From: Armatimonadota bacterium
GTDB taxonomy: Bacteria; Armatimonadota; Fervidibacteria; Fervidibacterales; Thermosaccharophagaceae
Assembly: GCA_025062195.1 (NCBI GenBank)
Contig: JANXAS010000004.1
Coordinates: forward strand, 32,525 to 96,524
Reading direction: 5' to 3'
Length of the DNA: 64,000 nt
Below, one piece after another: positions 1 to 10,537 of the stretch. Both the position numbers and the translations under genes were made by a program. Positions within the stretch are counted from its first letter, which is position 1, and every line of letters begins with the position of its first letter. The notes under the pieces were generated by a model. It was not told where the DNA came from. It did no database searches and saw nothing but the letters and a program-made list of their open reading frames with translations.

Positions 1-1653
1 AGCTTGCCGAGGCTATTGGCACGCATACTCTGCTCACGCGGCTTTTCAGAACCATCATCGGCAATGGATTTCATAAAGCCGAGCATTGGTAAACTCTATG
101 ACCCATTCCTGATGGCTGACATGAGCAAGGCTGCAAAGCGTGTATTTGAAGCCATACGAAATCGTGAGGGCATCCTCGTGCACGGCGATTATGATGCCGA
201 TGGAATATGCGCTGCTGCCATGCTCTCAAGGAAGCTGAGCCAGTGGGGCGCTAAAGTCTACTGGTTCATCCCAGACAGGTTTATAGACGGTTATGGAGTG
301 AGCATGCGAGCTATCAGAATGGCTCGCAGCATCAATGTGACTCTGATGCTCACTTGCGATTGTGGCACGGCGGCGCACGAGAAAGTTGAGCTGGCAAGAA
401 GATACGGCATAGATACGATTATTGTTGATCACCATGAGCCAAAAGGGAGCTTGCCAACAGCTTATGCGGTGCTTAATCCCAAGAGGGCTGATTGCGAATA
501 TCCATTCAGAGAACTCTCAGCTACTGGTGTGGCATTTAAGCTCCTTTGCGCCATTGCTGATTTCAGCGGCTTTGAAAGCCCAATTGAAGACGAGCTGTGC
601 CTTGACTTAGTTGGGATTGCAACTGTTGCTGATGTTGTCCCGCTAATTGATGAGAACAGGGTTCTTGGGTGGCATGGTCTAAGTGCGCTCTCAAAGCGGA
701 GCAGGGTCGGCTTGCGCAAGCTTATGGAGTGTGCCAGCCTTCGTTCAAGCCGCGTGACTGGCGCACATGTATCGTTCATTATTGCGCCAAGGCTTAATGC
801 CGCCGGAAGACTCGCCAACGCAAGGGATGCTGTAAAGCTATTGCTTACCGAGGATGAAGCTGAGGCTGGTGCATTTGCAGACAGGCTTGAAGCGCTCAAC
901 AGGGAGAGACAGGAAGAGGAGGAGCGCACGCTTGAGGAGGCGATTGAGCTTATTGAATCTGATGTTGATGTATCTTCCGAGAGGGTGATAGTGCTTGCAA
1001 AAAGGGGATGGCATCAGGGTGTGATTGGAATTGTTGCAAGCAAGATAGTTGAGCTGTATCACCGCCCAGCAATTCTCATTGCAATTGAGGGTGACTTTGG
1101 GAAGGGTTCGGCAAGGAGCATTCACGGGTTCAATATCACGGAAGCGCTTGGTGCGTGCCGTCATCTGCTTACAGCATATGGTGGGCATTCAATGGCTGCC
1201 GGCTTTACAGTGCGCGCATCTGAGGTAAGCCGATTGCGCCGTTCCCTGAACGAGATCGCTTCACAACGCCTTACGGATGAAGAACTGACGCCAAAATTGC
1301 GCATTGATGCGCAAGCTCATCCAAAGGAGCTGTCTCAAGAAGTGGCTCATGGCATGCTGTTATTTGAGCCATGTGGATGCGGCAATCCGAAGCCGTTGCT
1401 TGCGCTGCTCGGTGCGCAAGTGATTGATAGCAGTTTCGTTGGTGGCTCAAGAGGACACCTTAAGCTCCTCGTGCAAAAGCATGGTGAGGAACTTGAGCTT
1501 TTCGGTTTCCGCATGAGGCATGTAAGGGACATGTTCCACCAAGGACAATCAATTGACCTTTGCTTCACTATTGATGCGCCAGTTGGCGGTTCGGCTAAGC
1601 CATCGCTTCGCATAAAGTCGTTGCGTGAATCAACTTGTGAAGGCACTTTGTAA
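1..1653 (+). CDS. recJ: Single-stranded-DNA-specific exonuclease RecJ (5' truncated by window edge)
   Basis: DHH family motifs GDYDADG, TCDCGT, IIVDHHEP; APRLNAAGR; C-terminal GGHSMAAGFT; reading frame open to the window start. Confidence 0.93.
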   Translation, partial: SLPRLLARILCSRGFSEPSSAMDFIKPSIGKLYDPFLMADMSKAAKRVFEAIRNREGILVHGDYDADGICAAAMLSRKLSQWGAKVYWFIPDRFIDGYGVSMRAIRMARSINVTLMLTCDCGTAAHEKVELARRYGIDTIIVDHHEPKGSLPTAYAVLNPKRADCEYPFRELSATGVAFKLLCAIADFSGFESPIEDELCLDLVGIATVADVVPLIDENRVLGWHGLSALSKRSRVGLRKLMECASLRSSRVTGAHVSFIIAPRLNAAGRLANARDAVKLLLTEDEAEAGAFADRLEALNRERQEEEERTLEEAIELIESDVDVSSERVIVLAKRGWHQGVIGIVASKIVELYHRPAILIAIEGDFGKGSARSIHGFNITEALGACRHLLTAYGGHSMAAGFTVRASEVSRLRRSLNEIASQRLTDEELTPKLRIDAQAHPKELSQEVAHGMLLFEPCGCGNPKPLLALLGAQVIDSSFVGGSRGHLKLLVQKHGEELELFGFRMRHVRDMFHQGQSIDLCFTIDAPVGGSAKPSLRIKSLRESTCEGTL

Positions 1654-1682
1654 TTTCCCGTGTTGGAGGGACGCTAAGAGAA

Positions 1683-2513
1683 GTGAGCCGATTGTCGTCA
1701 TATTTGGATTCAGGCACAGCGCATTATCGCTCTCCGGCACCAAGGACATATTGGGTTGAGGCAATAGTCCTGCGAGTCATCCCATACGGTGAGAAGGACA
1801 GAATACTGGCAATATACACACGCCAAAAGGGCAAGCTGAATGCTATCGCTAAAGGCTCAAGGAACCCGTTGACGAGACTCGCATCCGCAACACAGCTTTT
1901 CACTCATGCTCGTTACTTCCTTGCACAGGGCAGGAATTTTGAAGTGGTGACACAAGCGCGCATCATTGAATCTTTTGAGCGGCTGCGCAGAGATGTAAAC
2001 CTGATGGTGACATGCGCACAGTGCTGTGAAATGCTCATGAAGAGCGTCCCTGATGGCGAGCCGGATGAGTGGCTGTTTGATGATTTGCTCTCGGCATTGA
2101 GGATTGCAAATAGCGGTGTAAGCTGCGAGGCTTTATTGGCAGCTTTTACTGCGAGGCTGTTGATGCATCTTGGCTACATGCCGCAGTTTGAATGTTGCGT
2201 GCGCTGCGGGAAAGCTGTCGGTGGCACTTCGCATTTTTCAACGGAGCACGGTGGCACGCTGTGCCGCGCTTGCGCTGATGTGTTTGGCTATGATGCAATT
2301 TTAAGCAACGATGCTATTAAGCTGATGTTGAGGGCGATCCGCTACGGGCTATATGAGGCAGCTCACTCTGGTGCGCTTGAGAAAGTGTCTTTAGAGGTAA
2401 GCTCGCTTCTAACCCGTTTTTGGCAGCATCATTTTCAAGCGCAATTGCAATCTTTGCGTGTGCGTGAACAACTTTGCACACATGGGGGGGAAATAAAAGT
2501 GATATGCCGATGA
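1683..2513 (+). CDS. recO: DNA repair protein RecO
   Basis: N-terminal OB-fold signature ([35 protein letters not shown]) and C-terminal CVRCGK...CRAC zinc cysteines. Confidence 0.9.
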   Translation: MSRLSSYLDSGTAHYRSPAPRTYWVEAIVLRVIPYGEKDRILAIYTRQKGKLNAIAKGSRNPLTRLASATQLFTHARYFLAQGRNFEVVTQARIIESFERLRRDVNLMVTCAQCCEMLMKSVPDGEPDEWLFDDLLSALRIANSGVSCEALLAAFTARLLMHLGYMPQFECCVRCGKAVGGTSHFSTEHGGTLCRACADVFGYDAILSNDAIKLMLRAIRYGLYEAAHSGALEKVSLEVSSLLTRFWQHHFQAQLQSLRVREQLCTHGGEIKVICR

Positions 2514-3259
2514 GGTTTGATGTGTTCACCATTTTCCCCGAGTGGTTTGAGACCCCGCTCAAATGCTCGCTTCTTGGGAAGGCAATTGAGAGGGGCATCA
2601 TTGAGGTGTATTGTCACAACATAAGGGACTACGCTGAGGAAAAACATAAGGTCGTTGATGATTATCCTTATGGTGGCGGTGCTGGAATGGTTATGAAGCC
2701 CGAGCCGATATTCAGTGCGGTTGAGCATGTTTTGGCTGAGCTATCTCCCGAATATGGCAAGCCGCCAATTATACTCTTATCGCCGCAGGGCAGAGTGTTC
2801 AATCACGAGGTTGCCGCTGAACTCTCCCAACATCGTTGCATCTTTTTGATATGTGGTCACTATGAAGGCGTTGACGAACGCGTCAGGGAGCATTTAGCCA
2901 CTGACGAAATCTCGGTTGGTGACTATGTCCTATCCGGCGGTGAGCCAGCTGCAATGGTAGTCATAGACGCTGTGAGCAGGTTTGTTCCGGGTGTGCTCGG
3001 CAACCGTGAATCGCTGCTTAGCGAATCGTTTGCTAATGGCTTGCTTGAGCACCCGCAATACACTCGTCCGAGGGTGTTTAGAGGCTGGGAAGTGCCGTCG
3101 GTTTTGCTCTCCGGGAATCACAAAGCCATTTGGAGGTGGCGCAGGAAGGAGGCTTTAAGAAGGACTATGATTCGCCGTCCGGATCTGATTGAAAAGGCAA
3201 AGCTCAGTGACGAGGACTTGAAATTGCTTGAAGAGGTAAAAGCCGAACTTGGACGGTGA
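2504..3259 (+). CDS. trmD: tRNA (guanine-N1)-methyltransferase TrmD
   Basis: [54 protein letters not shown]; start ATG at 2504 or 2510 overlaps the recO stop. Confidence 0.95.
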   Translation: MPMRFDVFTIFPEWFETPLKCSLLGKAIERGIIEVYCHNIRDYAEEKHKVVDDYPYGGGAGMVMKPEPIFSAVEHVLAELSPEYGKPPIILLSPQGRVFNHEVAAELSQHRCIFLICGHYEGVDERVREHLATDEISVGDYVLSGGEPAAMVVIDAVSRFVPGVLGNRESLLSESFANGLLEHPQYTRPRVFRGWEVPSVLLSGNHKAIWRWRRKEALRRTMIRRPDLIEKAKLSDEDLKLLEEVKAELGR

Positions 3260-3348
3260 GAAACAGCCGTTCTAACGCAGGTTAAATGCGCAATGTTGTT
3301 GAGCGCAAGGCGGTGCTGCAATGGTGAATAATCATCCTGAGGGGGTGT

Positions 3349-3912
3349 ATGGAAGTGGGCGTTAAGCCTGATTGGTGGATACGGAAGATGGCGCTTGAGC
3401 ACGGCATGATTGAGCCGTTTGAGGAAAAGCAGGTGACAAAGGGGGTTATATCCTACGGTCTATCATCATACGGTTACGACATGCGCATCGCTGATGAGTT
3501 TCTCATATTCACCAACGCCTACTCAACAGTCGTTGACCCAAAGAGCTTTGATGAGCGCTCATTTGTCAGGCACAGTGGCGAATATTGCATCATACCGCCA
3601 AATTCATTTGTGCTCGGTCGCTCCGTTGAGTATTTTCGCATACCGAGGAATGTGATAACCATCACTCTTGGCAAGAGCACATATGCACGCTGTGGCATCA
3701 TCGTCAATGTGACCCCATTTGAACCTGAGTGGGAAGGATATGCCACGCTTGAGATATCAAACACAACGCCACTACCGGCGAAGGTTTACGCTGGTGAAGG
3801 AATAGCGCAAGTCATATTCATTGAGGCTGATGGAGTTTGCGAGGTCTCTTACGCAGACAAGAAGGGCAGATATCAGAAACAGCAGACAATAGTTCTCCCG
3901 AAAGTTGAATGA
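3349..3912 (+). CDS. dcd: dCTP deaminase
   Basis: [59 protein letters not shown]. Confidence 0.93.
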   Translation: MEVGVKPDWWIRKMALEHGMIEPFEEKQVTKGVISYGLSSYGYDMRIADEFLIFTNAYSTVVDPKSFDERSFVRHSGEYCIIPPNSFVLGRSVEYFRIPRNVITITLGKSTYARCGIIVNVTPFEPEWEGYATLEISNTTPLPAKVYAGEGIAQVIFIEADGVCEVSYADKKGRYQKQQTIVLPKVE

Positions 3913-4025
3913 GTGGTTGGGACAACAGGTTGAAGGAAGCCAAGCATTTTGCAATGCACATAAGTTGGATAAAGCGGCTTATCGCATTTATTGCTTCGCC
4001 CTTTACTACAAACTTTGTCGGTTAG

Positions 4026-4136
4026 GTTCGCAGTTAGCCACGAAGCGTTAGCGAGGTGGCGTTAAATTGGTGCAGTGTGCGATGCCATCATTTCACCTGC
4101 ACTTTTCACTCGCATTGACCATGCCTGACTACGAAC
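4026..4136. repeat. Palindromic intergenic repeat, GTTCGTAGT family (copy 1)
   Basis: Begins GTTCGCAGTTAGCCACGAAGCG and ends ACTACGAAC; start closely matches the element at 61249. Confidence 0.6.
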
Positions 4137-4230
4137 CAACAAACTTTTGAGTGAAGAGTGTTTGCTTTATTGCAGCGACGGTATTCCGTTTTAACTGGAA
4201 CTGTGCTTCTTTTTGCCGGGGTGAGGAAGG

Positions 4231-5763
4231 TTGGCAGGCGATGATTACATTCTAATCATGAGCTCAATAGTGAAGGATTTTCCTGGCGTCAGGGCGGTTG
4301 ACCATGTTGATCTGTTTGTGCGGCGCGGTGAAGTGCACGGGCTGATTGGAGAAAATGGTGCTGGAAAGTCAACACTGATGAAGATACTTGGCGGTGTATA
4401 CAGCGATTACGAGGGCGAAATATTCGTTGATGGTGTCAGGGTGAGGATTCGTTCGCCGAGGGAATCAATAGCTGCTGGAATAGCTGTGATACACCAGGAG
4501 CTAAATCTTGTCCCGCAGCTGAGCGTTGCCGAGAATATATTCCTCGGTCGTGAGCCGCTCAAATTTTTCTTCTTCGTTGACTTTACAAGGATGAATCGCA
4601 TGGCTGAAGAACTGCTCTCACCATTTGACCCAACTATAGCTCCAAGAACACCGGTTGGCGAGCTGTCCGTCGGAAGACAACAGCTTGTTGAGATAGTCAG
4701 GGCATTGTCGCTGAATGCACGCATACTCGTAATGGATGAGCCAACATCGGCTTTAACAGAGGCTGAGGTTGAAAAGCTGTTTGAGGTTATCAGGCGCTTG
4801 AAAGTTTCTGGGACGACCATCATCTACATCACTCACAAGCTAAAAGAGGTGCTCACGATAACTGACCGAGTCACTGTCATGCGCGACGGCAAGGTTGTCG
4901 GGACAGTCAACACATCGGAGGCAGATCATCGCATGCTTGCGCGCATGATGGTTGGGCGTGAAATTGAAGAGGCTAAGAGGGAAGTAGCAGGATATGGAGC
5001 TGTTGTTCTCAGCGCCCGCAATCTAAGCCTGTTGAGCCGCGAGACTCCAGGGAAGCGCATCCTGAACAACATAAGCTTTGACCTGCGTTCCGGAGAGGTT
5101 GTTGGAATATTTGGCTTGATGGGCGCTGGAAGGACGGAATTGATGCTGACGCTTTTCGGCTCCCCGCCAGGTATTGCATACGGCGAGATTAAACTTGATG
5201 GTAAGCCAATCAAGCTTAGGTCACCAATTGATGCGATAAGGCACGGCATCGGGCTTGTCACTGAGGATAGGAAAACGACCGGACTTATCCTGATGATGGC
5301 AGCCGGCTACAACGCCACGCTCCCACTTCTGCCATCACTTTCGTTTGTAAACTTCATCAAGCGCCGAAGGGAAAGAGAGCTAATTGAGCGGCTGTGGAGT
5401 AAGCTGCAGATTGTGCCGCGAAACCCCTCTATGCCGGCACAGAATTTGAGCGGTGGAAACCAGCAGAAAGTTGTGCTGAGCAAGTGGCTTGCTATGCGTC
5501 CTAAGGTGCTCTTGCTTGATGAGCCAACAAGGGGCGTTGATGTGGGTGCAAGGGCTGAGATTCACAAGCTCATCAGGGAGATGGCTATGGGCGGTGCTGC
5601 GATTCTTTTCGCATCATCGGAGTTGCCGGAGGTTCTCTCACTCGCTGACAGAATACTCGTCATGCACGCTGGGCAAATAGTTCATGAGCTGAAAGCTGAG
5701 GGCGCAACTGAGGAGGAAATCATGTTCTACGCAAGTGGCGCACACGCATTGGAGGAGCGTTAG
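4231..5763 (+). CDS. Sugar ABC transporter ATP-binding protein (RbsA/MglA type, two ATPase domains)
   Basis: GENGAGKSTLMKIL Walker A, LSVGRQQLVEI and LSGGNQQKVVLSKWL signatures, two Walker B motifs. Confidence 0.92.
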   Translation: MAGDDYILIMSSIVKDFPGVRAVDHVDLFVRRGEVHGLIGENGAGKSTLMKILGGVYSDYEGEIFVDGVRVRIRSPRESIAAGIAVIHQELNLVPQLSVAENIFLGREPLKFFFFVDFTRMNRMAEELLSPFDPTIAPRTPVGELSVGRQQLVEIVRALSLNARILVMDEPTSALTEAEVEKLFEVIRRLKVSGTTIIYITHKLKEVLTITDRVTVMRDGKVVGTVNTSEADHRMLARMMVGREIEEAKREVAGYGAVVLSARNLSLLSRETPGKRILNNISFDLRSGEVVGIFGLMGAGRTELMLTLFGSPPGIAYGEIKLDGKPIKLRSPIDAIRHGIGLVTEDRKTTGLILMMAAGYNATLPLLPSLSFVNFIKRRRERELIERLWSKLQIVPRNPSMPAQNLSGGNQQKVVLSKWLAMRPKVLLLDEPTRGVDVGARAEIHKLIREMAMGGAAILFASSELPEVLSLADRILVMHAGQIVHELKAEGATEEEIMFYASGAHALEER

Positions 5764-5865
5764 CCAATCTGCTGCCCCGTTGGCAGGCATCGCTTAACCT
5801 ATGAAAGCGCGATGCCGGTTCAGCGGGCTGTTAATCATCACTGTTTAAGGTTTAAGGTGAGGTGG

Positions 5866-6897
5866 ATGCTGCCCGAACAGATAAACGATGTCAACCACCT
5901 TGAGGATTTGCTCAGCGAGCCGACCGAGGGCGTGATTGATGCGCTATCTCGTATGGATGGCGATTTAATGGTTTTGGGTGTGGGTGGCAAGATGGGTCCA
6001 AGCTTGGCTCGCATGGCGTTGCGCGCATTCAGGGCTGCCGGAAAAAACAACAGAGTGATCGGTGTCTCAAGGTTTACATCGCCGGACATCAAAAAGAAGC
6101 TCTCACAATGGGACATTGAAGTGATATCTTGCGATCTGCTTGATGAGAAAGGGCTTGCATCTTTGCCGGATGTGCCAAACATCGTTTTCATGGTCGGGAT
6201 GAAGTTTGGAACAGTTGGGCAGGAGTGGATGACGTGGGCTGTTAATACGATGCTTCCGGCGATGGTGTGCAGCAGGTTCAGATGGAGCAACTTTGTTGTC
6301 TTCTCAACGGGCAATGTTTATCCACTTACACAAATCGTGCACGGTGGCTCAGTTGAGACGGACACTTTATCGCCAATTGGAGAGTATGCAATGAGCTGTC
6401 TCGGGCGTGAGCGTGTCTTTGAATACTTCAGCCGTGAACATGGCACCAAGGTTGCGATAGTGCGTCTAAACTATGCCGTTGAGTTGCGCTACGGTGTGCT
6501 CGTTGACCTTGCAAGGAAGGTTTTAAATGGCGAACTAATTGACCTAACGATGGGCGCTGTGAATGTCATTTGGCAAGGTGACGCCGTTGCTATGGCGCTT
6601 CAATGCTTCTCACATGTCAGCAGTCCGCCATTCGTCATAAACATTACAGGTCCAGAGACATTGAGCGTCAGGCGTGTTTGCGAGTGGTTTGGGCGGCTTA
6701 TGAACCGAAGCGTAACATTTATTGGTGCCGAGGCTCAGGATGCATTGCTCAGCAACGCGCAAATGGCACACATGCTGTTTGGCTATCCGAGGGTTAGCGT
6801 AGGGAGGATGGTCAAGTGGATTGCCGATTGGCTCATGCGCGGCGGTGAGGTCTGGGATAAGCCAACTCACTTTGAGGAGCGTCATGGACGATTTTAA
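5866..6897 (+). CDS. NAD-dependent epimerase/dehydratase family protein
   Basis: Rossmann-like VLGVGGKMGPSLARMALRAF; NVYP; extended SDR-like organisation. ORF opens at 5812 but ATG 5866 looks more natural. Confidence 0.75.
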   Translation: MLPEQINDVNHLEDLLSEPTEGVIDALSRMDGDLMVLGVGGKMGPSLARMALRAFRAAGKNNRVIGVSRFTSPDIKKKLSQWDIEVISCDLLDEKGLASLPDVPNIVFMVGMKFGTVGQEWMTWAVNTMLPAMVCSRFRWSNFVVFSTGNVYPLTQIVHGGSVETDTLSPIGEYAMSCLGRERVFEYFSREHGTKVAIVRLNYAVELRYGVLVDLARKVLNGELIDLTMGAVNVIWQGDAVAMALQCFSHVSSPPFVINITGPETLSVRRVCEWFGRLMNRSVTFIGAEAQDALLSNAQMAHMLFGYPRVSVGRMVKWIADWLMRGGEVWDKPTHFEERHGRF

Positions 6898-6965
6898 GCA
6901 CCCGCTTTACCGATGACTTGTAGTTTGCTGCCAGCTTCAACTGGTGAGGGCACTTTCCCATTTCG

Positions 6966-8054
6966 GTGTGCAGTGAGGGGGGCTTGATTATGGGGATTAA
7001 TGTTCAACTCATGAATGCGTTGCGGGATGGAATGGCTATAGTTGCATGTCCATTGGCGCTTACGAAAGAACGAAAGTGGGATGAGCGCCGCCAGAGGGCG
7101 CTGTGCCGATACTACAGCGATGCTTGTGCCGGCGGGATAGCAGTTGGTGTTCACACAACTCAGTTCGCAATACGAGATCCAAAAGTCGGCTTGTTTCGTC
7201 CCCTGCTTGAATTGATGGCTGAAGAGATGAACAGGCTTGATGGGAAAAGGAACACGCCTCTTTTCAGGGTTGCTGGCGTTTGCGGTGATACGAGGCAAGC
7301 TGTTTTAGAGGCGACCTTGGCAAGCGAACTTGGCTATCATGCCGGGTTGCTAAGCTTGGGAGCGCTGAAAGATGCTGATGAGGATTTTCTCATAAACCAT
7401 TGCCGTATCGTTTCGGAGGTCATACCTATATTTGGCTTCTACCTGCAGCCGGCAGTAGGTGGAAGAGTGCTTCCGTATTCATTTTGGAGGAGGTTGGCTG
7501 ATGAGGTTGAGAAGCTTGTGGCAATCAAAATCGCGCCTTTCAATCGGTATCAAACACTTGATGTGGTGCGAGCAATCGCCGACTCAGGCAGAGATGATGT
7601 TGCGCTATACACCGGGAATGACGATAACATCATACTTGATTTGCTCACACCGTTCCAATTCAGGCTTAAAGGGCGTGAAGTTGAATTGCGCATAGTTGGC
7701 GGATTGCTCGGACAATGGGCTGTGTGGACAAGGAGGGCAGTTGAAATTTTTGAGTGGTGTAAAGCTATAGCAAAGAGCGGTGAGCCAATACCAAAGGAGT
7801 TGATGTGCTTGCATGTGCATTTAACCGATGCCAATGGAGCAATCTTTGATGCGGCGCACAACTTCGCCGGATGCATCCCCGGAATACAAGAGGTGCTTTT
7901 AAGACAGGGCTTGCTTGAAAGCAACCTTTGCGTTGACCCAAATGAGACACTAAGCCCGGGGCAAGTTGAGGAGATTGACAGAGTTTGGAATTCATACCCA
8001 CACCTTCGTGACGATGAATTCGTTGCTGCGCACATTGATGAGTGGATGAGGTGA
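6966..8054 (+). CDS. Dihydrodipicolinate synthase (DapA) family protein
   Basis: TIM-barrel aldolase-like ALCRYYSDACAGGIAVGVHTTQF, VAIKIAPFNRYQTLDVVRAI, ALYTGNDDNI. Confidence 0.7.
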   Translation: MCSEGGLIMGINVQLMNALRDGMAIVACPLALTKERKWDERRQRALCRYYSDACAGGIAVGVHTTQFAIRDPKVGLFRPLLELMAEEMNRLDGKRNTPLFRVAGVCGDTRQAVLEATLASELGYHAGLLSLGALKDADEDFLINHCRIVSEVIPIFGFYLQPAVGGRVLPYSFWRRLADEVEKLVAIKIAPFNRYQTLDVVRAIADSGRDDVALYTGNDDNIILDLLTPFQFRLKGREVELRIVGGLLGQWAVWTRRAVEIFEWCKAIAKSGEPIPKELMCLHVHLTDANGAIFDAAHNFAGCIPGIQEVLLRQGLLESNLCVDPNETLSPGQVEEIDRVWNSYPHLRDDEFVAAHIDEWMR

Positions 8055-8112
8055 ACGGATCACACATTAGGTTGTGATAAAAATTCTGGCAAGCACAAGT
8101 TGTTACCCCTTG

Positions 8113-9915
8113 CTACCTTTCCCCCTTACCACCAAGTGGAACAGGCTTTGCCACAAGATCAATTCCAATTTCCCCCTTACCAGCAAACGGAACAGGCTTT
8201 ATCACAATATCAATTTCATCGGTAACCTGAGCCGGCTTGACGAAAACGCCGTCAATTATCACCGGGGCGTAGAGCCAGCTGTTCACCTCAATTCGCACTT
8301 TGCCTGCAGGCACATTTGTGAGTTTGTATCTTCCCTCGGCATCTGTGGTGAGGGTGAATTGTGTGCTTTTGGCGCCATCGTTTTCCGGGATAATCCTGAA
8401 CCAAAGGCGAGCATTGGGCAGCGGCAACGGCTGAATGTCCTCTTTGATTTGAATGAAAACCCTTCCAGTGACAGTTCCCATTGGCGTCAACATAACAACG
8501 ACTTCTCCGCCGGGCTCAAGCACCACATTCTCATTGGCTTGTGTGTAGCCCTCACCGAATATGCGGACAAAATGCCTTCCGCCCTCTGTAGGCACAAGCA
8601 CAGTGCCATTTTCGTCTGTCTCAACTGTTATGGGTTCAATTGGGCGTCCCACACCCTCTCCCCTTTCAGTCTGCAGCACATGTATGGTGAACTTGCGCCC
8701 TGCAATTGGTGTCCTCGTAAATGTGTCAATCAGCCTCAATCTCGCTGTTGGAACTGGGCGTGGCGTGAACTTAATTTTGCCCAGCTCAAATTGGACTGGC
8801 TTAATCGGCAACTCAAAGCCCGCTCTTGGTTGTGCGGGAGCCTTTGCAGCTTCCTTGCGCAACTCAGCTATGCTTGGGAGAGTTACCTCAACTCGCTCCG
8901 TGGCAACAGCTGGCTTATCACCAAATGTAACCAAGCGAAACAGCAGTATACCTTTCAACGGCTTTAATTCATCTGGTGCCGGCTCCATGCGCATTAACGG
9001 CATTAGCATTGCAAATGACACAACAATTTCAAACTGTCCGTGCTCATCAGTGTTTGCAGCGCCAAACAGGGGTATGGAGCGCATCAATCCCTCTTGGACG
9101 GTAAATTGAGCCCCTTGAATTTGGACCAGTGCGCCAGCTATTGGCTTTCCATCCACATCCAATGCTATGCCCCTGAGTGCAAGTCTACCTAGAAGCGGCA
9201 ATACCTCTCGCTCAGGCACTAAAGGTCCTATAGGTGTTGGTATCCCACCAACATATCTTGCAGCTTCAAGGCTCAGCTTCAAAACCTTATTTGGTTCAAT
9301 TGTGAGCGCGAATGGATTTGGCAATCGTGCCTTCGGCATCCTCGCAAGATACTTTGCAATTTGGCTTGTCACCCAGGCTGCCTCATATTCACCCGGCTCA
9401 AGCCCGCTCCAAATGAGCATTCCGAATTCATCAATCGTCTTCTGTTCAAACTTGTCTCCGTCCTTTGGGCGTAGTATCAGGATAATATTGTTGACAGCCC
9501 TTGCTGGGTTATCAGTGACTGTAGCAACTATTGCCCCTTTATCACCAGCCGCTACAGGAAGCAATGTCAACCAAACTCCAACCCTTTGATTTGGCGCAAT
9601 GAGCCTCGTTGATTGAGTAGCTACAAGCTCACCTGCAACTGCAGCCCTAACTGTGTATTCTCCTTCAGGCAACCCCTCAAACCTGCATCGCCCGTTTTCA
9701 TCCGATACCTTTTGGAGCGGCAAATTCAAGCGCTCACGCAGGTTGCCATCGGGCGATGACAAAATTACCGTTGCGTCTTTTGCCGGCGTCTGCTTGTCAG
9801 GCATAAATACCTGAACCGAGAGCTCACCGCAGCGAACGGGTTGGATGGACGAAAGCACACCAGCGATGCAAAACGAAATCGCAATAGCGACCCACATTGG
9901 CTTGCGCTCCATCAT
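8113..9915 (-). CDS. Secreted carboxypeptidase-regulatory-like (Ig-like) multidomain protein
   Basis: Signal peptide (WVAIAISFCIAGVLSS), repeated DENGRCRFEGLPEGEYTV / DEHGQFEI / DAEGRYKLTNVPAGKVRIEV modules. Confidence 0.75.
   Translation of the reverse strand: MMERKPMWVAIAISFCIAGVLSSIQPVRCGELSVQVFMPDKQTPAKDATVILSSPDGNLRERLNLPLQKVSDENGRCRFEGLPEGEYTVRAAVAGELVATQSTRLIAPNQRVGVWLTLLPVAAGDKGAIVATVTDNPARAVNNIILILRPKDGDKFEQKTIDEFGMLIWSGLEPGEYEAAWVTSQIAKYLARMPKARLPNPFALTIEPNKVLKLSLEAARYVGGIPTPIGPLVPEREVLPLLGRLALRGIALDVDGKPIAGALVQIQGAQFTVQEGLMRSIPLFGAANTDEHGQFEIVVSFAMLMPLMRMEPAPDELKPLKGILLFRLVTFGDKPAVATERVEVTLPSIAELRKEAAKAPAQPRAGFELPIKPVQFELGKIKFTPRPVPTARLRLIDTFTRTPIAGRKFTIHVLQTERGEGVGRPIEPITVETDENGTVLVPTEGGRHFVRIFGEGYTQANENVVLEPGGEVVVMLTPMGTVTGRVFIQIKEDIQPLPLPNARLWFRIIPENDGAKSTQFTLTTDAEGRYKLTNVPAGKVRIEVNSWLYAPVIIDGVFVKPAQVTDEIDIVIKPVPFAGKGEIGIDLVAKPVPLGGKGER
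8119..8220. repeat. 51-bp direct duplication at the 3' end of the 8113-9915 gene
   Basis: tttcccccttaccaccaagtggaacaggctttgccacaagatcaattccaa followed by tttcccccttaccagcaaacggaacaggctttatcacaatatcaatttcat; encodes IDIVIKPVPFAGKGE / IDLVAKPVPLGGKGE. Confidence 0.85.
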
Positions 9916-10213
9916 TTGTATTCGCACCTCCAACAATTTTTTCTTGAGACCACTTTAAATATAAATGTTCATTGCATGCTGCCATTGGCAATCATGGAGC
10001 AGCTTTGCGCCTATTGCTATAGACGCTGCATAGCATTGCGCTGTTCGCGTGTGGCGCATCCGGCATATCCTTGCAAGCGATGGCACCGCATCTATTCGGA
10101 GAGCATCCTTTGGCACGCTCAATTCTAACCGAGCTTAAGATGTGCAAGAGACTGTCCCAAGAATACCATGTATCATCGGGATGCCTACTTGGCTTCAAGC
10201 GCTGTGGAGCATC

Positions 10214-10379
10214 ATACCGTTTTCAAAAATTAAGGTAACATACAGTTTATGTATTGCCGTGACTCTCACGAGATGGTCTTTAAATTTCGCCTCTAACAGG
10301 AACGATGCTGCATTGTGAGAGTTTTTGCCGTTTAGTGATTCAAACGGCACTGGTGCTGCTTTAATTTTTGAAACGGTAT
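10214..10379. repeat. MITE-like element with ~20-bp terminal inverted repeats
   Basis: ATACCGTTTTCAAAAATTAA (10214-10233) versus TTAATTTTTGAAACGGTAT (10361-10379); nested ACTCTCAC/GTGAGAGT inverted repeat. Confidence 0.65.
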
Positions 10380-10537
10380 TGTTGTGCGAAGACTGATTTG
10401 GTGCACCGAGAACACTGTTAGGAGCGAAGTGATGAGCAGCAGTCTGCCCTATTTTCGTAGGGACATTTTACCTGTCCCTAACATCGTTGCCGTCAGCTTG
10501 CGTGGTGAGGTGATGCACTGTGCTTGTCCCGGAAATA

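Noticed and set aside
838-1188. Antisense ORFs overlapping strong genes throughout the window (e.g. 462-929, 838-1188, 7550-8035, 59235-60188)
   Set aside because: They are shadows of confidently identified genes, have no recognisable motifs and low-complexity composition
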